DNA from: Candidatus Roizmanbacteria bacterium CG_4_10_14_0_8_um_filter_33_9
GTDB lineage: Bacteria; Patescibacteriota; Microgenomatia; UBA1406; GWC2-37-13
Reading direction: 5' to 3'
NCBI GenBank assembly: GCA_002785065.1
Contig: PFLI01000066.1
Coordinates: 6,585-14,430, forward strand
Length of the DNA: 7,846 nucleotides
The notes beneath the pieces were generated by a model that saw nothing but the letters and a program-made list of their open reading frames with translations, ran no database searches and had not been told where the DNA came from. Both the position numbers and the translations under genes were made by a program. Position 1 is the first letter of the stretch. Each line of letters starts with the position of its first letter. This document shows, in pieces, positions 1 through 5,114 of the stretch.

Positions 1-201
1 GGTAATAATAGCGGTACAAGCAATACATCTTCCAATACAAATGATCAATCAACATTAAACAATACAGATAATTCAACCGGATATCATACATATAACACAG
101 TTTCAAACGTATCGTCAATTCCTAACACTGGTCCTGCATTATTGTTTCCTCTCATTTTTTCTACACTGCTTGGAGGTATTTATTTAAGAAAAAAGGAGTA
201 A
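1..201 (+). CDS. Surface protein C-terminus with LPXTG-like sorting signal (5' partial)
   Basis: Only the last 66 codons are in the window; the frame is open from base 1 and ends with TAA at 199-201. Residues 1-39 are almost entirely Asn, Ser, Thr, Gly and Asp, the kind of flexible low-complexity stalk found between a surface domain and the wall. It is followed by Ile-Pro-Asn-Thr-Gly (bases 118-132), a hydrophobic segment of about 17 residues beginning ALLFPLIF, and a basic tail RKKE. This three-part layout is that of a sortase sorting signal, here with Ile in place of the usual Leu of LPXTG. By family knowledge a sortase would cut between Thr and Gly and attach the protein outside the cell; no sortase gene is visible here. 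The function of the missing N-terminal part cannot be judged. The gene converges on the pilin-like gene with 8 bases between stop codons. Confidence 0.8.
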   Translation, partial: GNNSGTSNTSSNTNDQSTLNNTDNSTGYHTYNTVSNVSSIPNTGPALLFPLIFSTLLGGIYLRKKE

Positions 202-209
202 ATAAATTA

Positions 210-851
210 CTACGGCACACTTCTAAAACCAGGAATCTTCAACATATTTGATCCAATTATGTTTACGAGAAGGACAGAGGTTAGTACAAAGACGAGCCCT
301 GTGATAGCCCCATATACAACACGTTTTCCGTGATTGAGTTTTTCCGGATCCGATTGAGATGTAATAACTAAGAAAGCACCATACATTAAATATAACAATG
401 CCATTCCTCCAATCATTTTAAAAACAACAAGATCAAATAAAGCCTGAGTAAATGAAGAAGCCCCAGAACCGGTATTGTTATTAAATCCCCCTTCTGAGGT
501 AATACACCCAATTGCAGTATATTGACGGCCGGGGAATGCTGATGGTGCTTGGTTTGTTGTGGAATCAACTTTTAAAGTCGAACAATTGCCTGCATTAGGA
601 ATAGAGTCTGTGGGATAAAGACTTGGGTAAAGACATTTTGCACATTGTTTCCAATTTCCTGGTGGAGTAATTGTTGGAATACATTCTCCTGAAGGAGTAT
701 CTATATTAGTATTGTCATTGACAATAATGGGACAGTAACCGCATGCGTCGCAGGTTGCGTATCGGTCAGCTTGAACTTTTGGTAAACGAACCAAGATTAA
801 AAAAAGAGAAAAAAATAAAATAAAATAAATAAATATTTTTTTCCTGTTCAT
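210..851 (-). CDS. Cysteine-rich TrbC/VirB2-like (T4SS pilin-type) membrane protein
   Basis: A 213-residue protein. Residues 1-28 (MNRKK, then a hydrophobic stretch, then VQA) form a signal peptide probably cut after Ala28. Residues 30-120 are an exported region with eight cysteines (34, 37, 40, 57, 70, 73, 90, 116), including a CxxCxxC cluster (CDACGYC) and KQCAKC. Two hydrophobic helices follow at about 138-166 and 177-200, separated by a short polar turn containing SDPEKLNHGKR. The paired C-terminal helices with a DPEKL..GK turn resemble the TrbC/VirB2 or T4SS_pilin families, which are common in CPR genomes. The role would be a pilus subunit or membrane channel component; this is inferred, because no VirB4, VirB6 or VirD4 gene lies nearby. 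The frame stays open upstream to 1055, but that part runs through the palindromic repeat and has no signal-like sequence. The start at 851 puts a signal peptide at the N-terminus. No Shine-Dalgarno sequence precedes it; an extended -10 box lies 6 bases upstream, suggesting a leaderless transcript. Confidence 0.75.
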   Translation of the reverse strand: MNRKKIFIYFILFFSLFLILVRLPKVQADRYATCDACGYCPIIVNDNTNIDTPSGECIPTITPPGNWKQCAKCLYPSLYPTDSIPNAGNCSTLKVDSTTNQAPSAFPGRQYTAIGCITSEGGFNNNTGSGASSFTQALFDLVVFKMIGGMALLYLMYGAFLVITSQSDPEKLNHGKRVVYGAITGLVFVLTSVLLVNIIGSNMLKIPGFRSVP

Positions 852-866
852 ATAATTAGTATAACA
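852..866 (-). promoter_or_regulatory. Candidate extended -10 promoter of the pilin-like gene
   Basis: Read on the minus strand, TGT-TATACT (TATACT at 863-858) is an extended -10 element, followed by six bases and then the ATG at 851. Transcription would be expected to start at or beside the A of the start codon. No convincing -35 box stands at 17 bases; TTGCTT (890-885) is 21 bases away. Chance matches are common in DNA this AT-rich. Confidence 0.4.
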
Positions 867-891
867 ATAATTTGAATTTTTAATAAGCAAT

Positions 892-1000
892 TCGTCATTC
901 TGGTAAGCCTCGCCAAAGGCGGGCGCATCCAGAATCGATTCTGGACAATTGCGCATGGTGCCTGCCTCGCCCTGTTCGGCAAGGCGGGCCAGAATGACGT
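892..1000. repeat. Composite palindromic element (REP/MITE-like)
   Basis: An element of about 109 bases bounded by a perfect 11-base inverted repeat, cgtcattctgg (893-903) and ccagaatgacg (989-999). Inside are a small hairpin, cctcgcc-aaa-ggcggg (around 909-923); a perfect 18-base palindrome, tccagaatcgattctgga (928-945), whose half-site repeats the terminal sequence; and an imperfect hairpin, gcctcgcc/ggcaaggc (964-971 with 978-985, one mismatch). It is clearly richer in G and C than the surrounding coding DNA. No ORF of its own is evident. It sits between the promoters of the divergent pilin-like and SpoIID genes, so it is probably outside both transcripts. The layout is that of a dispersed palindromic repeat; dispersal cannot be shown from this window alone. 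Confidence 0.75.
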
Positions 1001-1025
1001 ATGGAGTTTTACATAAAAAACGAAG

Positions 1026-1036
1026 TATAATGAAGG
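1026..1036 (+). promoter_or_regulatory. Candidate -10 box and Shine-Dalgarno for the SpoIID-domain gene
   Basis: A perfect TATAAT lies at 1026-1031, and GAAGG (1032-1036) follows directly, 5 bases before the ATG at 1042. If both worked together, the transcript would begin near 1038 and lose the Shine-Dalgarno, so only one is likely to be used or the real promoter lies further upstream. No good -35 box is seen. The GAAGG spacing is the reason for preferring 1042 over the in-frame ATG at 1030, which overlaps the TATAAT. Confidence 0.35.
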
Positions 1037-1041
1037 TATTC

Positions 1042-2817
1042 ATGAAAAAATTCATTTTAATACTCTATCTTTTCTTGTTTTGCATTTTTCATTCAGGTGT
1101 TGTTTATGGTGATTTATTAACTGATGTTACAAAAGAGTTGGAAGATTTAAAAAAAACATTTAGTGAGATTAATAGTGCAAATCAAACAAACGAAGCCACC
1201 CTCACCAAACTTAATAAACAGTTACAAGGTATAAAGACACAAGTGCAGCAAATTGAATCTGCAGTAGACCAGAAAAAAAAAGAAGTCAAAGAAGGAGAAA
1301 AAGTTTTTGTTTATCAAAAGCAATTACTAAATGCTAGAGCAAAGTCATATTATAAAAACATTGGAAAAAATACATTAACCTTGGTTCAACTTCTTCTTTC
1401 AGATAATCTTTCTGTTTCTTTACGGAATTTTTTTTATGGGAAAACACTTGTTGATGAAGACAAGAGAACCATTATTAAGATTGTTATGTATATCAAAGAC
1501 ATAGAAGAGAAAAAAAAGGAACTTGAAACAGAACAAATACAGCTCACTGCTTTGAAAGCAGATGTGGAAAAACAATCAACTTTTTTAGCAGGAGAAGTGG
1601 CAAAAACAAAAGCTTATTTGGGAGAATTAAGTGGAAAAATCGCGGAACTTGCGGCAGAGCGAGATCGATTGATCGCAGGACGTTTGGCAGCGCTTAATCT
1701 TCCTCAATCCGCTTATACAACCAGTGGAGGTTGTTCGAGTGATTTAACAAATGGTAAAGATCCAGGATTTTCTCCCCGCTTTGGATTTTTTACATTTGGA
1801 ATTCCACATAGGGTAGGTATGAATCAATATGGAGCTTGGGGAAGAGCAAAAGATAATCAGGACTGGAATACAATTTTACACGCCTATTACAACTTTGATG
1901 ATTATAAAGATGTGGATCAAAATATGCAGATAAAAGTAAATGATACCAATGGTTTTAATAGTGGGAATATTGTTTGGTCGGGAAGCTTGGAGGATTATAT
2001 GAAACATATTTATGAAATTCCATGTAGTTGGACAGATAATAATTCTGCCGCTCTTAAAGCTCAGGCGGTTGCTGTTCGATCTTATGTATTAGCCTCCACC
2101 AATAATGGAGATATGTCCATTTGTGCAACTCAATATTGTCAAGTCTTTGATAAAGATCATGAAAAAACTGATTGCGATGGATCTTGGTTAAATGCCGTTA
2201 AAGATACCGCCGGGAAAGTAATGATAAAAGACGGAAATCCAATATCTGCATACTTTTCTTCTACTGCCGGAGGTTACACATATGCTTCAGGTGGAGATTT
2301 GAATTCGCGGCCATGGACAAAAGATACGCAAGACGGAAAGAGTGCATATAACAGCTTTGATGATATTAAAAATAATGCATATGACGGACCTTCATATGGG
2401 AAGTCTGATTGGTTTTATTGTGATTGGGGTTCAAGATCAAACTATGGGGGGACTGCGTGGCTCACAAGCGGAGAAGTTGCAGATATTGTAAATGTAATAA
2501 TGTTGGCTTTAAAAGATGGAAACACAATAGGAAATTTATACCAGACTGATAAACCTAATCCTGCAGGTAAAGAAACATGGGATACAAACAAAGTTAAAGA
2601 AGAGTTAAAAAATAGAGGATTAACGACTTTTAATTTTATTGATTCGGTTTCGGTGAGTGCGAATTTTGGAAGTGGTCGCAGTACCACAGTTACTGTTTCA
2701 GGAGACGCGGGAACAAAAACATTTGATGCATGGAGTGAATTCAAGACCTATTTTAATCAGCGTGCGCCGGCAAATATCCAGATCGTCGGACCTCTGTTTA
2801 ATGTTGAAAAGAGGTGA
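1042..2817 (+). CDS. Secreted coiled-coil protein with permuted SpoIID/LytB peptidoglycan domain
   Basis: A 591-residue exported protein. Residues 1-23 are a signal peptide. Residues about 24-214 are a Lys/Glu/Gln-rich coiled coil; its middle (NLSVSLRNFFYGKTLVDEDK) resembles the coiled-coil part of CwlO/PcsB-type hydrolases, which in other bacteria is controlled by FtsEX. After a short linker comes a SpoIID/LytB-type domain: the GIPHRVGMNQYGAWG motif (253-267); YEIPCSW (324-330), whose Glu325 aligns with the catalytic Glu of SpoIID lytic transglycosylases; LKAQAVAVRSY (338-348); C361-x4-C366-QVF; SSTAGGYT (406-413); and a C-terminal SGR..VTVSG segment. In canonical SpoIID the GHGVGMSQYGA motif comes last; here it comes first, and the protein ends where that motif would start. 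SpoIID enzymes cut glycan strands lacking stem peptides; a wall-remodelling role is inferred. An alternative start at 1030 adds MKVF only. The frame upstream to 949 lies in the palindrome and is unlikely to be coding. The gene ends in TGA. Confidence 0.85.
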   Translation: MKKFILILYLFLFCIFHSGVVYGDLLTDVTKELEDLKKTFSEINSANQTNEATLTKLNKQLQGIKTQVQQIESAVDQKKKEVKEGEKVFVYQKQLLNARAKSYYKNIGKNTLTLVQLLLSDNLSVSLRNFFYGKTLVDEDKRTIIKIVMYIKDIEEKKKELETEQIQLTALKADVEKQSTFLAGEVAKTKAYLGELSGKIAELAAERDRLIAGRLAALNLPQSAYTTSGGCSSDLTNGKDPGFSPRFGFFTFGIPHRVGMNQYGAWGRAKDNQDWNTILHAYYNFDDYKDVDQNMQIKVNDTNGFNSGNIVWSGSLEDYMKHIYEIPCSWTDNNSAALKAQAVAVRSYVLASTNNGDMSICATQYCQVFDKDHEKTDCDGSWLNAVKDTAGKVMIKDGNPISAYFSSTAGGYTYASGGDLNSRPWTKDTQDGKSAYNSFDDIKNNAYDGPSYGKSDWFYCDWGSRSNYGGTAWLTSGEVADIVNVIMLALKDGNTIGNLYQTDKPNPAGKETWDTNKVKEELKNRGLTTFNFIDSVSVSANFGSGRSTTVTVSGDAGTKTFDAWSEFKTYFNQRAPANIQIVGPLFNVEKR

Positions 2818-2820
2818 TGT

Positions 2821-2884
2821 TTTGTCATCCCGACCAAGCGTAAGCGCATGGAGGGATCCCTCGACTTGCGCTCGGGATGACGAA
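2821..2884. repeat. Palindromic repeat between convergent genes, possible bidirectional terminator
   Basis: Outer arms tttgtcatcccga (2821-2833) and tcgggatgacgaa (2872-2884) pair over 13 positions with one T-G wobble. Inside, agcgca (2843-2848) pairs with tgcgct (2867-2872), sharing the T at 2872 with the outer arm as an alternative fold, and gagggatccctc (2851-2862) is a perfect 12-base palindrome. It begins 3 bases after the SpoIID gene stop and ends 9 bases before the stop of the leftward acyltransferase gene. No run of T follows the stem on either strand, so it is not a textbook intrinsic terminator, though a stem this strong could stop or protect both messages. It shares the GTCAT(T/C)C tip with the element at 892-1000. 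Confidence 0.7.
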
Positions 2885-2893
2885 TAAATAAAT

Positions 2894-3898
2894 TTATTTT
2901 ATTCCAATCTTTCGGGGGAAAATTAAACTCCATACTCTATTCATTATTATTTGTACGATCACACTAAGAATAAGGACTGTAAAGAAAAAACTTACCCAGT
3001 TAAACTTGATCTTCATAAAGATGGTGACAATATAGATGACGAGAATATGAATGAAATAAATTGAGTAGGAGTATTTGCTTAAATAAGCAAACAGATTTCG
3101 AAATGGTTTTAAAAGATTGTACTCTGATATTTTATAAAGAATAAGAGTGGCAAAAATACCATAAGATAGATGATAGATATTGGGAGGATATTTATTACTG
3201 TAATGATAGAGCGAATGGAATGTAAGATGTTGATATGTTCGGGAAAGAAAAAAAAGAGCACCTGAAACAAGCGTTGCACCGATAATAAATTTCTTGTTTT
3301 TTTCAAGTTCTACAAAAAAAAGTGAAAAAATAATGATAATAGACCAAGGGAGCCACATAAAGTAACGGGAATAAGGAAGCGGTGTATATTGAAGGAAAAT
3401 GATTGCACTGAATATGCTGGAAATGAAAAAAAACATAAACAACTTAAGTCTTTTTTTTCGTAACACGTATAAAAATGGAGTGAGGAAAGTAAACTCCAAA
3501 AAGAGAAACACGAGCCAGTTAAACTCCACTCCTCCTGTTATAAATACATTATTCAAGATATATTGTTGAGTAAGTTTTTTTCGCTGTGCAATATAAATAA
3601 GGATAAAATGAGCTGCTAAGAAAAAATAATAAGGTGGAATTAAACGGAGAAACCTTTTCTTTACATATACAAAAAAAGATTGTGGAGTAAAGATCAATTC
3701 TTTTTGGAATGAGAGATAGGAAGAACAAAAAATAAAAAGAATTACCGCAAATTGACTTAATTCAAGCGTTGTATATGCAATTTTATTTTGAAGAAAATAT
3801 GCATTGGTATGAATCATGATCATAACAAAGATTCCTAAACCGCGTAGATCATCAATAATAAAGTTGCGGGGTTTATTAGATATTTTTTTACTCTCCAT
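2894..3898 (-). CDS. Acyltransferase family 3 integral membrane protein
   Basis: A 334-residue protein with about ten hydrophobic helices. Family 3 acyltransferases (the OafA/NodX group) transfer acyl groups, often acetyl, onto sugars of surface glycans. Hallmarks visible are D-D-L-R-G-L (16-21) followed by a helix ending in His30 (MIMIHTNAYF), matching the family's R...H N-terminal motif; KKRFLRLIPPYYFF (80-93) with the paired arginines Arg82 and Arg85; NWLVFLFLEFTFLTPFL (127-143); and the late LSKYSYSIYFIH motif (273-284). Length is normal for the membrane domain alone; there is no extra SGNH domain. The ATG at 3898 overlaps the end of the upstream ligase-like gene by 11 bases with no strong Shine-Dalgarno, suggesting translational coupling. 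As last gene of the leftward operon it probably decorates the glycan made or moved by its neighbours; the acceptor sugar and acyl donor are unknown. Confidence 0.85.
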   Translation of the reverse strand: MESKKISNKPRNFIIDDLRGLGIFVMIMIHTNAYFLQNKIAYTTLELSQFAVILFIFCSSYLSFQKELIFTPQSFFVYVKKRFLRLIPPYYFFLAAHFILIYIAQRKKLTQQYILNNVFITGGVEFNWLVFLFLEFTFLTPFLYVLRKKRLKLFMFFFISSIFSAIIFLQYTPLPYSRYFMWLPWSIIIIFSLFFVELEKNKKFIIGATLVSGALFFLSRTYQHLTFHSLYHYSNKYPPNIYHLSYGIFATLILYKISEYNLLKPFRNLFAYLSKYSYSIYFIHILVIYIVTIFMKIKFNWVSFFFTVLILSVIVQIIMNRVWSLIFPRKIGIK

Positions 3899-5114
3899 TT
3901 TTTAATAATACTGCATCTGAAAGAAGAATCCCAGACATAACGGCAAGTAAAAGAATGTTTTGTTGAAGGGTAAACCAGTAGTGGTCAATCATCCCAGTAA
4001 ACACTACCGCAAGAAAAGGAAGAAGCATTAAAGACTTTCGAATTGTGTTTGCAAAAATAATAACTATCTTTCCAATAAAAAAAAGTCCAAAAGGAATTCC
4101 GGTTTCCGCAATAAGAAGCAGAAATATATTATGTACTGGTTGGAGAAAAAAATAAGGATAACGAATGGGAAAATTAATTTGGGCATGAAGATAGTTGCCA
4201 ATACCCGTTCCTAATAATGGGAACTGCATAATTATGTTAAAAGCGTCAGAGATAAGTTCGGTTCTTTTTTGAAAACTAAGCGGGTCAGTCTGAACAATCA
4301 TAAATAAGAGAATGATCGTTCCGATAGTTACGAATTTAGCAGCAAAACAAATTCGACAACGGATGGAAAAGGGAGCAAAATAATACAAAAGCAATAGTCC
4401 AAAAATAATAAGTGTTGCTTTTGAAAACGAAAGTATGATTATGCATGCGGAAAAGAGAAGGAAAACGTATTTAAAAAACAAATTTGTAATAGATTTATTT
4501 GTGAGAATGAATAAAGAAAGCATAAGGTAAAAACCTGCCATTGAGTTGGGATGTGAAAATGTTCCATAAGGACGAAGAAATTCAGCTCCATTTATACTTG
4601 CTTTTGCAATGTCCGGAAGTCCAAGATGAATATACCGTTCCCCAAGAAAGTACCAGATTCCCTGGAGAGAGTGTTTTACCGTAAATTGTGTTATGACAAG
4701 TATAAATTGTAATAAAAGTCCGCATAAAAAAGCCTGCATGATCAGATTTTTCCTTGTTGGATATTCTTTTTTGAAAACAGCAACAATAATGAGAAACTCA
4801 ATAATTTTAAAAAAACGATACAAAGAAATAAGTGGCGATAATGAAAACAAAATATTTAAACAAATAAAAAATACAAAATAAAGAAATAATCCTTTTTTGA
4901 AAAAATGGAGAACATCTCTACTATGTAATGTTACAAGAAAGATTGTTAAGATATCGGTTACATATACTGTGGGCGCAAGGTAATCAATCCTTACTCCGGA
5001 AATATAGGAAAAAGGTAAAAAAAAATGTTTTCCAAACTGCGTTGGGAGCAGAAAGACAAAAAGAAATAATATGATATTTTTAAAATAAAGCAGGAGTAAT
5101 TTCTGGTTTTTCAT
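3888..5114 (-). CDS. O-antigen ligase/polymerase-like membrane protein (Wzy_C family)
   Basis: A 408-residue protein with about eleven or twelve hydrophobic segments. The family signature is RPYGTFSHPNSMAGFY (181-196), matching the R..G.F.HPN.. pattern of the WaaL/Wzy group with Arg181 and His188. The large loop after it contains LGTGIGNYLHAQ (301-312) and QPVHNIFLLLIAETGIPFG (325-343), where the His-Asn and Glu-x-Gly pattern is also typical. WaaL-type proteins join a lipid-linked polysaccharide to its acceptor; Wzy-type proteins polymerise repeat units. Sequence alone does not separate these roles, and a CPR cell without an outer membrane would not have lipid A as acceptor, so a wall or S-layer glycan is more likely. 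The ATG lies 35 bases inside the end of the nuclease gene, with AGG 5 bases upstream of the start, and the 3' end overlaps the acyltransferase start. A run of nine T in the coding strand (5017-5025) falls at codons 30-33. Confidence 0.85.
   Translation of the reverse strand: MKNQKLLLLYFKNIILFLFVFLLPTQFGKHFFLPFSYISGVRIDYLAPTVYVTDILTIFLVTLHSRDVLHFFKKGLFLYFVFFICLNILFSLSPLISLYRFFKIIEFLIIVAVFKKEYPTRKNLIMQAFLCGLLLQFILVITQFTVKHSLQGIWYFLGERYIHLGLPDIAKASINGAEFLRPYGTFSHPNSMAGFYLMLSLFILTNKSITNLFFKYVFLLFSACIIILSFSKATLIIFGLLLLYYFAPFSIRCRICFAAKFVTIGTIILLFMIVQTDPLSFQKRTELISDAFNIIMQFPLLGTGIGNYLHAQINFPIRYPYFFLQPVHNIFLLLIAETGIPFGLFFIGKIVIIFANTIRKSLMLLPFLAVVFTGMIDHYWFTLQQNILLLAVMSGILLSDAVLLKNGE

Noticed and set aside
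949..1041. Upstream start for the SpoIID-domain protein
   Set aside because: The extra residues come mostly from the palindromic element and precede a clear signal peptide; GAAGG before 1042 supports the later start.
852..1055. N-terminal extension of the pilin-like frame beyond 851
   Set aside because: It runs through the palindromic repeat, has no start-site support and would bury the signal peptide behind about 68 residues.
1042..1110. Lipoprotein signal in the SpoIID-domain protein (Cys14 after LFLF)
   Set aside because: Phe at -1 to the Cys does not fit a lipobox, and the hydrophobic stretch continues past it to a better cleavage site near residue 23.
2442..2744. 100-codon frame on the minus strand
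   Set aside because: It lies wholly inside the SpoIID domain coding region and has no recognisable motif or start context; antisense shadow.
2815..2880. Read-through of TGA as glycine (code 25)
   Set aside because: The continued frame would only translate the palindromic repeat and hits another TGA at its end; nothing else in the window needs UGA to be a sense codon.
2657..2887. 76-codon plus-strand frame
   Set aside because: It overlaps the end of the SpoIID gene in another frame and runs into the palindrome; the composition is that of an out-of-frame read.
4693..4881. 62-codon plus-strand frame
   Set aside because: It is antisense to the ligase-like gene; Lys/Asn-rich composition reflects the complement of membrane codons.
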